Below are positions 1 to 11,385 of a DNA stretch of 64,000 nt, piece after piece. The notes under the pieces were generated by a model, which was given only the letters and a program-made list of their open reading frames with translations, was not told the origin of the DNA and did no database searches. Made by a program: the position numbers and the translations under genes. Numbering within the stretch: the stretch's first letter is position 1; every line of letters starts with the position of its first letter. Source of the DNA: Doryteuthis pealeii (Eukaryota > Mollusca > Cephalopoda > Myopsida > Loliginidae); contig CM042160.1 of NCBI GenBank assembly GCA_023376005.1, positions 79,794,330 through 79,858,329 on the forward strand, in the 5' to 3' direction.

Positions 1-302
1 ACATTTCCAACAATAACCATAATGCTATGCATGCTTCTGAAATTTTCCCATTGCATCCCTGTCCCAAAATAGTTGTTATATTTAATGTATAAAATCTATA
101 TGTAAGCATAATAACTATTATGACAAAATGTAACAGTTATTTTGGCACAGAAGTAATATTATTAAATACTTGTTTCTTTTTCTTATGTCCGTGAGTGTGT
201 GTGTTATTTTATTACGATAATAATCAGTAGCGCTTGTAATTGTGGAAGATCATAGTAAAGCTTCATTATACTAGTGATGGAGTTCCTTGCCATATTACCA
301 CC
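1..302. other. Unassigned AT-rich sequence
   Basis: No coding pattern, repeat unit or RNA signature was recognised here. The base composition is AT-rich like the rest of the window. Confidence 0.5.
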
Positions 303-382
303 TGGTTTTGAATTCAGAGTTGTCCTTCTCCTAGACTGGTCACCTACCATGGCTAGAAAGTTCAATCTGCCCTGTTGGAGGT
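303..382 (-). repeat. SINE-B fragment, 3' half, inverted
   Basis: This piece matches, in reverse orientation, the 3' half of the tRNA-derived repeat called SINE-B here (complete copy at 18,062-18,358). The shared block is the one around the phrase cttctcctagactggt. It abuts a forward copy of the same family, so the two lie in inverted orientation. Confidence 0.6.
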
Positions 383-655
383 TCACATTGCATAACAGTT
401 ATTGTCATTGGAAATGGAATCAACAACCCAAGTTTAAATCCTGGATGAGGCTGTTCGCATTTCATGCTAATGCTTTTGGAAAAGGCATGAATCCATCTGT
501 TCTCACCTCAACTATGAGTAAATAGGAACAAAGACTGGATTCATTGGCCTTGTCTAGGCAACCTGCCAAGGAGAAGGAAAACTCTGTATTCAAATCAGCT
601 ATACCCTTAACAAATTGATCTTGTATCACATTCTGCCTGTGACAGAGCAGTTGTG
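383..655 (+). repeat. SINE-B copy, tRNA-derived, near full length
   Basis: This is a forward copy of SINE-B. Its head resembles a degenerate tRNA gene: an A-box-like stretch around cataacagttattgtcat and a B-box-like stretch around agtttaaatcctgg. The body (atgctaat..., gtaaatag..., caaattgatcttg...) recurs at 12.9, 18.1, 20.2, 22.1 and 23.4 kb. Such elements are copied by LINE machinery. This copy is diverged and carries no open function. Confidence 0.65.
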
Positions 656-823
656 TGAATACATATCATTTTACCAGTAACTTGTGAAAGAAGAGATAGA
701 TTCACACCTTTTCCAATGATATCTGTAAGAATTAAATATAAACAGTTTTGACCAGAATTGAAATCTCCCTTATTCATATTTCTGCACTGATAAACATTAT
801 GCCTTTTGTTTCTGCATCTTTAT

Positions 824-1045
824 GGAGGTGCTCTAACATTATAGAAAGTGGACTCACTAATCAGAGTTCACTTCCTGAAGAATCTGTTTCGATCTTACAT
901 TATGATGCTAATAACCTTGGGAAAGATACTAATGATACTATTCTTCCACCAGCTATGGGTAAATAGTAGGGTAGACTGGGTTCTTTAACCTTACTATGGC
1001 AAACAGACTAAGAGAAAGAAAACTCTGAATTCAAACTAGTTGTAG
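824..1045 (+). repeat. SINE-B copy, 3'-truncated
   Basis: A diverged SINE-B copy. It keeps the sequence around ctatgggtaaatagtaggg and gaaaactctgaattcaaac seen in the other copies, but lacks the last part (the segment ending ...cacatcctgctca in better copies). Confidence 0.55.
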
Positions 1046-1150
1046 ACCTGGAGAGAGATGGGCTCCACTAGGCTATTCCTGCCCAATAAACACTACATAA
1101 GTAGGACCCCCCACCACAGTCAAACCAGGTTATGAGGTAAGTCTTTCTTT

Positions 1151-1154
<4 letters not shown>

Positions 1155-1195
<41 letters not shown>

Positions 1196-1614
1196 TGCTG
1201 CATTATGATTGGCTTTTATTTATTTATTTAATGATTCTTATCACCTGGATATATTTAGAAAAGATGATTTATCTTTTAAAATTGTCGGTGGTGCAAGAAT
1301 CCACACTTCAGGTCTAATTAGCTTTTTGTTTAGCTTTTTTTGTTGTATTAAAGATTTTCTTTGTCCTGTGCAACTCCAATTTTTTAGGGGTTTTTTTTTT
1401 TAATTTACTTATTGATTTTGTTATTTATTGGTTTGATGATTTCTTAACAGCAAAATCACAAACAACTTAAAAAGACATTTCTTTCAGGAGTCAGGATTTT
1501 ATGACATTATCAAAAGTCATTATTCCTCTGAGTTGTGTGAATTTATTCATTTTGGTTACCACACAATTTCAAGTGATTAAATCTACAGCCTTTTTTCAAT
1601 TGTAAACTCCATAA

Positions 1615-1665
<51 letters not shown>

Positions 1666-1668
1666 CTA
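1155..1668. repeat. Two (CT)n microsatellites with unassigned sequence between
   Basis: (CT)n tracts lie at about 1,155-1,193 and 1,619-1,668. The sequence between them is AT-rich and unassigned. The second tract is followed by further CT-rich sequence to about 1,700. Confidence 0.8.
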
Positions 1669-1938
1669 AGCCTGGTCACATCTCTTTCTCTCTCTTTCTA
1701 CCTGTTCATATCTATATCATCAACCCAGTCCAATTTTTTTCTCAATTGTAAACTCCCTCTGTCAAAATCAAAAGCTCAACTACAATTCTTTGCAGAACTC
1801 TGTACAAAGATTTAATCTTGAATGAGAAACGTGATTGATAAAAGATTCGATTCATAACATCTGATGTCAATGGGGAAAAAGAAATGGAGAAATCGGTTGT
1901 CTCTTTGAAAGTCAGACATGAAAGATATGAAAAAAAGC
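1669..1938. other. Unassigned sequence before the satellite
   Basis: AT-rich sequence without a recognised feature, ending where the first 51-bp satellite unit starts. Confidence 0.5.
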
Positions 1939-4900
1939 GGCACCATTATAGTATGTGGCCTACCTTTTGAATGTGGCCAATGAAATCATGTCTTTCTTAT
2001 AGTAGGGGTGTACCTTTTGAGTGGCCTATGAAATCATGTCTCTCTTATAGTATGTGGCCTACCTTTTGAATGTGGCCAATGAAATCATGTCTCTCATATA
2101 GTACGGGGTGTACCTTTTGAATGTGGCCTATGAAATCATGTCTCTCTTATAGTATGTGGCCTTACCTTTTGAAAGTTGCCAATGAAATCATGTCTCTCTT
2201 ATAGTATGTGCCTACCTTTTGAAAGTGGCCAATGAAATCATGTCTTTCTTATAGTATGTGGCCTACCTTGAATGTTGTGGCCTATGAAATCATGTCTCTC
2301 TTATAGTATGTGGCCTACCTTTTGAAGTGGCCAATTAATCATGTCTCTCATATAGTACGGGGTGTACCTTTTGAATGTGGCCTATGAAATCATGTCTCTC
2401 TTATAGTATGTGGCCTACCTTTTGAAATTGCCAATGAAATCATGTCTCTTATAGTTATGTGCCTACCTTTTGAAAGTGGCCAATGGAAATCATGTCTTTC
2501 TTATAGTATGTGGCCTACCTTTTGAATGTGGCCAATGATGAAATCATGTCCCTCTTATAGTATGTGGCCTACCTTTTGAAAGTGGCCAATGAAATCATGT
2601 CTTCTTATAGCATGTGGCCTACCTTTTGAATGTGCCTATGAAATCAGTCCCTCTTATAGTATGTGGCCTACCTTTTGAAAGTGGCCAATGAAATCATGTC
2701 TCTCTTATAGTATGTGGCCTACCTTTTGAATGTGGCCTATGAAATCATGTCCCTCTTATAGTATGTGGCCTACCTTTTGAAAGTGGCCAATGAAATCATG
2801 TCTCTCTTATAGTATGTGGCCTACCTTTTGAAAGTTGCCAATGAAATCATGTCTATCTTATAGTATGTGGCCTACTTTTGAAAGTTGCCAATAAATCATG
2901 TCTATCTTAATAGTATGTGCCTACCTTTTGAAAGTGGCCAATGAAATCATGTCCCTCTTATAGTATGTGGCCTACCTTTTGAATGTGGCCTATGAAATCA
3001 TCTCCCTCTTATAGTATGTGGCCTACCTTTTGAAGTGGCCAATGAAATCATGTCTATCTTATAGTATGTGGCCTACCTTTTGAATGTGGCCTATGAAATC
3101 ATGTGATCATGTCCTCTTATAGTATGTGGCCTACCTTTTGAAAGGCCTATGAAATCATGTCCTCTTATAGTATGTGGCTACCTTTTGAAGTGGCCAATGA
3201 AATCATGTCTTTCTTATAGTATTGGCCTACCTTTTGAAGTGGCCTATGAAATCATGTCTCTCTTATAGTATGTGGCCTACCTTTTGAAAGTTGCCAATGA
3301 AATCATGTCTATCTTATAGTATGTGGTCTACCTTTTGAAAGTGGCCAATGAAATCATGTCTATCTTATAGTATGTGGCCTTCTTTTGAATGTGGCCAATG
3401 AAATCATGTCTATCTTATAGTATGTGGCCTTCCTTTTGAAAGCCTACCTTTGCCAATGAAATCATGTCTATCTTATAGTATTGTGTCTACCTTTGAATGT
3501 GGCAATGAAATCATGTCCCTTCTTATAGTATTGGCCTACCTTTGAAAGTGCCAATAATCATTCCCTCTTATAGTATGTGGCCTACCTTTGAAAGTGGCCA
3601 ATGAAATCATGTCTTTTATAGTATGTGGCCTACATTTTGAAAGTGGCCTATGAAATCATGTCCCTCTTTAAGTATGTGCCTACCTTTTGAATGTGGTCTA
3701 TGAAATCATGCTCTCTTCTTATAGTATGTGGCCTACCTTTTGAATGTGGCCAATGAAATCATGTCTATCTATAGTATGTGGCCCTACCTTTTGAATGTGG
3801 CCAAGAAATCATTGTCTATAGTATGAATTGCTATCTTATAGTATGAATGTGGCCAATGAAATCATGTCTATTTATTGTATTGTGCCTACCTTTTGAAATT
3901 CCAATGAAATCATGTCTTCTTTAGTATGTGGTCTACCTTTTGAATGGGCCAATGAAATCATGTCCCTCTTATAGTATGTGGCCTACCTTTTGAATGTGGC
4001 CTATGAAATCATGTCTCTCTTATAGTATGTGCCTACCTTTTGAATGTGGCCTATGAAATCATGTCTATCTTATAGTATATGGCCTACCTTTTGAATGTGG
4101 CCAATGAAATCATGTCTATCTTATAGTATGTGCCTTCCTTTGAAGCCAATGAAATCATGTCTATCATATAGTATGTGGCCTTCCTTTTGAATGTGCCAAT
4201 AAATCTGCTATCTTATAGTATGCCTACCTTTTGAAAGTTGCCAATGAAATCATGTCTCTCTATAGTATGTGTCTACCTTTGAATGTGGCCAATGAAATAA
4301 TGTCCCTCTTATAGTATTGGCCTACCTTTTTGAATGTGGCCTATGAAATCATGTCCCTCTTATAGTATATGGCCTACCCTTTGAAAGTGGCCAATGAAAT
4401 CATGTCCCTCTTATAGTATGTGGCCTACTTTTGAATGTGCCTATGAAATCATGTCCCTCTAACAGTATGTGGCCTACCTTTGAAATGGCCTATGAAATCA
4501 TGTCTCTCTTATAGTATGTGCCTACCTTTTGAATGGCCAATGAAATCATGTCCCTCTTATAGTATGTGGCCTACCTTTTGAAATCGCCAATGAAATCATG
4601 TCTTTCTTATAGTATGTGGCCTACCTTTTGAATGTGGCCTATGAAATCATGTCTCTCTTATAGTATGTGGCCTTCCTTTTGAATGTGGCCAATGAAATCA
4701 TGTCTATCTTATAGTATGTGGCCTTCCTTTTGAATGTGGCCAATGAAATCATGTCTATCTTATAGTATGTGGCCTACCTTTTGAAAGTTGCCAATGAAAT
4801 CATGTCTCTCTTATAGTATGTGGTCTACCTTTTGAATGTGGCCAATGAAATCATGTCCCTCTTATAGTATGTGGCTACATTTGAATGTGGCCTATGAAAT

Positions 4901-5029
4901 CATGTCCCTCATAGTATGTGGCCTACCTTTTGAATGTGGCCTATGAAATCATGTCTCTCTTATAGTATGTGGCCTACCTTTTGAATGTGGCCAATGAAAT
5001 CATGTCTATCTTATAGTATGTGGCCTACC
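1939..5029 (+). repeat. 51-bp satellite array, about 60 units
   Basis: Tandem array with a consensus unit of about 51 bp, built from tatagtatgtggcctacc, ttttgaatgtggccaatg and aaatcatgtctctct. Units alternate between two variants at the middle (gccaatg or gcctatg), and many carry 1-5 base deletions. The array opens with a sequence (accattatagtatg) matching the terminal repeat of the MITE-like element at 56,254-56,703. It closes with the same junction (cctaccataaaaagcatatt) found after the two-and-a-half units in that element. It is therefore best read as an expanded form of that element's end. Confidence 0.9.
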
Positions 5030-5621
5030 ATAAAAAGCATATTATAAGTATGCATGTAAGATATTGATAATATAGTTTGGTATATTCATAAATAAAGAAT
5101 GCTCAATATCAGTAATAGATCACTTTTGATTTTGTGAATTTTGTCTAAGGAGTTGACAAGCATTGTTTACAGTTGCACCTTTTTTCAAGGAAATCAATGG
5201 GGATGAGACGTTTTATGTCTTAGAAGACTGTCAGTAAGACCTTTTTTTCTTTTATTGATCCCTGCATCTGGAATGGTTTCTTTACCACAAAGTCTATTTC
5301 TACATTTCTATGAAATGTCTTTTTGACTTTAGCTCATAGTAACAAAATTGATGTTTAACCCTTTTGCAAACATTGTTTTGATTAAAACATGCTTCTCTGT
5401 GCTCATCATACAATCTTCTGTAAATTTCACATATTTTGCATTTCTCAGCCATAAGAAATCTGATAAGACATCTGTTTAACCCTGTAACACACTGCTTGGT
5501 CTACAACCATTTTGAATCACCTAAAAACAAATATTTTATTAAAATTAAAATTTTTGCTAAAGACCAATTCTAAACAATGCAGTTTTTTCAAATCATTTCC
5601 CCTATATATTGAATAACCCTT
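5030..5621. other. Unassigned AT-rich sequence
   Basis: The first 20 or so bases match the flank of the 51-mer units at 56.39 kb. The rest shows no coding or repeat signal I can name. Confidence 0.5.
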
Positions 5622-5622
5622 T

Positions 5623-5653
<31 letters not shown>

Positions 5654-5667
5654 ATATATATATATAG
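5622..5667. repeat. (TA)n microsatellite
   Basis: Nearly pure TA repeat with one phase break, bordering the fold-back that follows. Confidence 0.85.
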
Positions 5668-5700
5668 GACCAAGTTATCTTTAAGCACCCCAGGGGCGAC

Positions 5701-5910
5701 CTGGATTCAGAAGGACATATTTCATTTTGCATCCTTCATCCGGCTGTTTGTTACCTGACGATTCTTAGATGCATTTTTTTTAAATTATAAAACTAACTGC
5801 TAACCCTAACCCTAACTCCTAACCCTAACTCTAACCCTAACCCCAACCCTAACCCTAACAAACAACTGGATGTTGACGGTGCAAAGCAAAACATATCCCT
5901 TTGATTCCAG
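5701..5910. repeat. Fold-back element with telomere-like repeats in the loop
   Basis: Two imperfect inverted arms (about 5,701-5,752 and 5,857-5,910, roughly three quarters identical by eye, ending ggctgtttgtta and starting taacaaacaactgg) enclose a loop with about ten CCCTAA-type units. It lies directly after a TA tract. Its family is not recognised. Telomere-like repeats inside an interspersed element may reflect a telomere-associated ancestry or chance slippage. Confidence 0.6.
5800..5859 (+). repeat. Interstitial telomere-like (CCCTAA)n tract
   Basis: About 60 bp of CCCTAA units with a few variants (ctcctaac, ccccaac). The TTAGGG-type repeat is the usual metazoan and molluscan telomere unit. 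A comparable tract follows the 51-mer units at 56,420-56,460. Confidence 0.85.
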
Positions 5911-6663
<753 letters not shown>

Positions 6664-6793
6664 GTAATATCATGAAAAATTTGAAAAAACACTGGTTCAT
6701 AAAATGAGTGATGTTTATTACACTATAGCGTTGGCGTAATAAACATCACACATTTTATGAACCTGTGTTTTTTCAAATTTTTCACGATATTAC
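6664..6793. repeat. Fold-back unit flanked by TA/CA microsatellites
   Basis: Arms 6,664-6,721 and 6,736-6,793 are inverted copies over about 58 bp (for example gatgtttattac against gtaataaacatc) around a loop of about 14 bases. CA and TA tracts follow on the right and a TA tract lies to the left. The preceding phrase ctgacagtatg also precedes the fold-backs at 21.2 and 22.8 kb. No hammerhead core is visible here. Confidence 0.8.
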
Positions 6794-6816
6794 ACACACA
6801 CACACAATATATATAT

Positions 6817-6859
<43 letters not shown>

Positions 6860-7234
6860 CGTTTGTTTGTGTCTATTGACTTTATATACCCATAAATATG
6901 TGTGTATGTATTTCATGAATAATTATTTAGGATAGACAGTCAGATGGCCTTTATAAAAATAAATTGTCAACAAAGACAAGCTCATCACTGTAAGAAAATA
7001 ATGCAAATATTTTGAATAGAAATGTTGGTAATATTTTGATGATGTGATGAGGAGAAAAGCTGAGAAAAATTGGAGTAAAATTTACATTTCAGTTAAATAA
7101 GAATAAAACAATTAGAATTAAAGTAGATTTTCAGGGTTTTTATGTTCTAAATCTGAAATTAATTATTTCAATCCCATAATGCATCTTTTATTCAATACAG
7201 AAAATAACAAGAGATTTCTAGATGTTATAATTTC
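6794..7234. repeat. (CA)n/(TA)n microsatellites and unassigned sequence
   Basis: CA then TA repeats to about 6,856, then AT-rich sequence with no recognised feature up to the RTE relic. Confidence 0.65.
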
Positions 7235-7512
7235 CTCTTATTGTCTTACTTGATATATTTCACATACCAGGGTAGCAATATCTCATCTACAGAAATTGAT
7301 GTCAATATATATATAGGAAAGGCATGGACTGCTCTAGACAGATTATCGATCATATTAAAATCTGATCTATCTAATAAGATAAACCAAGAATTTTTCCAAG
7401 TCAGTACTACTGTATGGCTGCACCACTTGGACTTTAACAAAATGCTTGGAGAATAAGATAGATGGGAACTACACAAGGATGCTGCATGCTGTTTTGAACA
7501 AATTCTGGAAGA
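7235..7512 (+). pseudogene. RTE-type LINE relic, C-terminal RT region, part 1
   Basis: Translated forward, this reads as the region after the reverse-transcriptase catalytic motif of an RTE-like non-LTR retrotransposon. It includes GSNISSTE, then KAWTALDRLSII, KSDLSNKI, FFQVSTTVWLHHLDF and a frame-shifted match to DGNYTRMLRAVLNK. Stops and a frameshift make it dead. The family word that normally follows (roughly W-K-Q-H-P-T) is where the 18-bp minisatellite begins. The rest of the gene resumes at 8,783. Similar relics lie at 16.2, 50.1, 59.7, 60.7 and 61.2 kb. Confidence 0.8.
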
Positions 7513-8782
7513 AGCAACACCCCATAAAAAAGCAACACCCCACAAAAAAGCAACACTCCATAAAAAAGCAACACCCCACAAAAAGCAAACACCCCACAAA
7601 AAAGCAGCACCCATAAAAAAGCATACCCACAAAAAAAGCAACACCCCACAAAAAAAGCAACACCCCACAAAAAAAGCATACCCCACAAAAAAAACAACAC
7701 CCCACAAAAAAGCAACACCCCACAAAAAAGCCACAAAAAAAGCACAGCACCCCACAAAAAAGCAACACCCACAAAAAAGCATCACAAAAAAGCATACCCC
7801 ACCACATAAAAAAGCATACCCCACAAAAAACAACAAAAGCAAAAAGCATACCCATAAAAAAGCATACCCCACAAAAAGCAACACCCCACAAAAAAACAAC
7901 ACCCCACAAAAAAACAGCACCCCACAAAAAAGCAACACCCCACAAAAAAGCAACCAAAAAAGCAACACCCCAAAAAAGCATACCCACAAAAAAGCAACAC
8001 CCATAAAAAAGCATACCCCACAAAAAAGCAACACCCATAAAAAAGCATACCCCACAAAAAAGCAACACCCCACAAAAAAGCATACCCCACAAAAAGCATA
8101 CCCACCAAAAAAGCAACACCCCACAAAAAAAGCAACACCCCACAAAAAAGCACCCCACAAAAAAGCAACCCACAAAAAAAGCAACACCCCACAAAAAAGC
8201 ATACCCCACAAAAAAGCCATAAAAAAGCATACCCCACAAAAAAGCAACACCCCATAAAAAACATACCCCACAAAAACAAAAAAAGCATACCCCACAAAAA
8301 AGCAACACCCAAAGCATACCCACAAAAAAGCAACACCCCACAAAAAAGCAACACCCCACAAAAAAAAAAAAGCATACCCCACAAAAAAAGCAACACCCCA
8401 CAAAAAGCAACAAAAAAGCATACACAAAAAAGCAACACCCCACAAAAAGCATACCCCACAAAAAAGCAACACCCCCATAAAAAAAGCATACCCCACAAAA
8501 AAGCAACACCCCACAAAAAAAAAAAGCATACCCACAAAAAAGCAACACCCATAAAAAGCATACCCCACAAAAAGCAACACCCCATAAAAAGCATACCCCA
8601 CAAAAAAGCAACACCCATAAAAAAGCATACCCCACAAAAAGCAACACCCCATAAAAAAGCAAAAGCATACCCACAAAAAAGCAACACCCCCACAAAAAAG
8701 CAACACCCCACAAAAAGCAGCACCCCACAAAAAAGCAACACCCCACAAAAAAGTAGCACCCCACAAAAAAGCAACACCCCAC
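7513..8782 (+). repeat. 18-bp minisatellite grown from RTE codons
   Basis: About 65-70 copies of an 18-19 bp unit, aaaaagcaacaccccaca, with a common variant reading gcataccccac. In the forward frame of the flanking RTE relic the unit spells K-K-Q-H-P-T, which is the conserved word of that protein at this position. The array sits exactly between the two halves of the relic. A long reverse-strand frame across it is low-complexity and not a gene. Confidence 0.9.
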
Positions 8783-9085
8783 CAATACCCACCTGTAGAG
8801 CCATTTACCTCATATCACACAAATAATCCAAGCCAGACATGCTTTTTACACTGATGGAGAAGTAAGGATGAACTCATAAGTAACATTTTCCTATGAACAA
8901 TTACAGGGTCACTTGCAAAAACTTACATTGATTAGCTCTGTGCAGATACTGGATGTTGTGTGGGGGACTTGCTAGGTGGGATGACTGATAGGGATGGTGG
9001 TGAGAGAGAGTCATGGGAATCTGTGTAGTTGGCACACCAAGATGATCATGATGATGATGATGATTATGATGATGATGATAACAAG
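8783..9085 (+). pseudogene. RTE-type LINE relic, C-terminal end and 3' tail, part 2
   Basis: This continues the relic interrupted by the minisatellite. Degenerate matches to the family C-terminus are readable: LY-x-HLP-x-IT, a W-R-S-K-D-E-L-I-S-like stretch near 8,860, DQLCADTGC-like near 8,930, and RDGxRERVxGI near 8,980-9,020. It ends in (GAT)n at about 9,042-9,080, a usual kind of tail for RTE elements. Several stops and indels are present. Confidence 0.75.
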
Positions 9086-9910
9086 TAAATAGTTAAAATC
9101 TTTAGTGAATTAATTAACTTCAAGTATAAATTCTTAATACAAAGAATTTGGAAGAAGATATTACCAAACATAGAACAGAATGAACAGATTCTAGCCACAG
9201 GTTAACAGTGCCAGGAGTCCTGTTTTATGAAATCTTCTGACAAAGGGATCTTTATCCCAAAATATTAAGAGAATAAATCAAAGGTAAACAAATGACATTA
9301 TAGTAACCTCATTTTTCTTTACACTTGCATTGTGATAGACTTCATAGATAGGACTCTAACAGGTACTACTTGTCTGGGTGTTTCAGATTTTGATACAAAT
9401 ACCATTCTGATAACTTACTTTGGTGTTAGCTGAACACACACACACACACACATACACACACACACACACGTGTGCGTGTGCAGACACGCACACATACACA
9501 GATATACACATATATATATATATATATATATGTATATAATAGCCAATTTTTTCCCCTACAGCAGGTGTTCAATTTTATTACCTAAGCAATAATATAACTT
9601 ATAAAAAGTCCCAATTCTATATTAACTATTGACAATCTATTTTTATTTTAAAAAAAACATGTCTCAATGTTCAAAAGAAAAGTTCTGCCCATTTCATGAA
9701 ATGTTTAAAAACCCTACTTGACAATCTGTGGGTGACATTACTTGAAAGAATCTGAATTTAAAGCTCCCAATTCCTTCATCATTTGATACAATATAACAAA
9801 AAAGATTCTGCTATTGTTGTTTCAATCTTAAAGCTGCCCTAATTGTCAGCAGTGATACTAAAAATAGATTGCCTACGTCAAGCAAAAAATAGAAAGAAAA
9901 GAAAATAATA

Positions 9911-9915
<5 letters not shown>
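9086..9915. other. Unassigned, with CA/TA microsatellite
   Basis: Mostly unassigned. A short match to repeat family Z (ggactctaacaggtactac) lies near 9,350-9,370. A mixed (CA)n/(TG)n/(TA)n microsatellite lies at about 9,432-9,535. Confidence 0.6.

Positions 9916-9974
<59 letters not shown>
9916..9974 (+). repeat. (GT)n microsatellite
   Basis: Uninterrupted GT repeat of nearly 60 bp. Confidence 0.95.
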
Positions 9975-9976
<2 letters not shown>

Positions 9977-10374
9977 CTAAGTGCTGGGGTGGATGGTGGG
10001 GAAGTGGGGAAAAGCTTTTTTTTGTCATTTGCATCAGAATACTCAGTGAAATGTCTGACTGGTGATGAAGAAGAAATCGAGCGGATGAGAGAAAAAGAAA
10101 GAGTGAAATAATTTGGAGGTAAAGTTAAATTTGGTAAGAAAAAAATAAAAGAAAGAACAAAATCAGAATTTCATAATTGTCTTGCGTTTCTTTGTTTTAT
10201 TCATTGTTTGTATTTGGTTGTTTGTATGTTTTTGTTTGTATGTATGTATGTATGTTTAAATCTCATTGTAAATAAATAAATAAAATTTAAATCATAAATA
10301 AATGCAATTGTTGTCTCTACCCTGCCACACTCTAAGACCCAGCATGATCCCAACATGAGGACAATGATGAGTAT

Positions 10375-10510
10375 ACAACACCTGTCGATGTAGTCAACAC
10401 CAATCGTTATGTATGCCAGATATGTTCAAGGATATGCGGGATTAAAGAGTCATGAACGAGCCCACAAACGGACAATGGATGAAGGAGTGGCAGTCGTCTG
10501 ACAAGACGTT
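10375..10510 (+). pseudogene. LINE C-terminal zinc-finger relic
   Basis: Across one frameshift this reads as a C2H2 finger, YVCQICSRICG then LKSHERAHKR. This is the kind of finger found at the C-terminus of many invertebrate non-LTR retrotransposons. It is surrounded by unassigned AT-rich sequence. A host zinc-finger gene is unlikely because the finger is single and broken. Confidence 0.55.
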
Positions 10511-11121
10511 GTGATCACTATATGTATATATGTAAGGAGAGTTTCATAAAAGATACATCCTTAAGGATAAAATGATAAGTTTTAGGCCCTGTGATAATAC
10601 TGTAGTTAGGGACAACAATATTTATCAGTTCAATCGATTAAGTCATGAACTAGCCTCCTTTGAGCATCCACTCCTTTCTGTGGGGCTACCTATTTTGTTT
10701 TTCAGGGATGAATGCATTTACTGTATAAATCTTACAAATGTGTGAGAGATGAATTTAATGTGAAATTTCCCAGTCTATACTTTCCAAAAAGTCGTCACTA
10801 TTCAGTTTGGTTGATAAATTATATAACACTTGGAGTGGGCAAGATTGAAAGAGAAATAGAATTACATAGATATACATAAGGGGTCTATTTATTTTGGGAC
10901 TGCTACATTTTCAGATTTTTAATTACATTTATATTGATTATATTAAATAACATTACCAATAACCCTAAATAGCCAAGCAATACCTCATAATACGATAAGA
11001 AGGTTTTGATTGTCAGTTTGTAATGCAGAAACAAATCTAAACCCTAATCCTAAACTCTAATTAAGATAATCCTTATTATTTGATAAATAACATTAAAAGC
11101 AGAAATTAATAATAACAAACT
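10511..11121. other. Unassigned AT-rich sequence
   Basis: No recognised feature except a short degenerate telomere-like stretch (aaccctaatcctaaac) near 11,040. Confidence 0.5.
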
Positions 11122-11385
11122 TTTTCTGGTTTAGCTCAGTCGGTAGAGCGTTGGGCTAGGAATCCCAAAGGTTCTTGCTTCAATACCGGCCCTCGCCAAC
11201 TCAGCATATGAGTAGTACAGGGATCTGTGCGGTAAAGTGAGGAGCTGATGGTAGGTGTAGCGCTTCACCTCAGATGTTAAAATAATCTCCTTGGTCTTGC
11301 ACTAGTGAAAAGGGGATAGACTCCCTCACTATCTGGCTGATACCGACATTAGGCCGCCATGACGAATTTAACTTTACTTTTTTTA
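11122..11385 (+). repeat. SINE-A copy, tRNA-derived, full length
   Basis: This is the best SINE-A copy. The tRNA-like head has a clear A box (tagctcagtcggtagagcg) and a B box (ggttcttgcttcaatacc), which together form an internal RNA polymerase III promoter. A conserved body follows (cagatgttaaaataatctcc, aaaaggggatagactccc), then the tail gctgataccgacattaggcc. Copies occur at 14.0, 19.7, 43.0, 59.0 and 59.5 kb. It is not an intact tRNA gene because the acceptor stem and anticodon arm do not fold properly. Confidence 0.8.

Noticed and set aside
7246..8804. Very long reverse-strand frames (up to 506 codons) rich in C, G, V, L and F
   Set aside because: They read through the 18-bp minisatellite in all three frames. 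The forward strand shows the array derives from RTE codons.
11122..11195. A tRNA gene
   Set aside because: A and B boxes are good, but the cloverleaf fails and the sequence continues into the SINE-A body seen in many copies.
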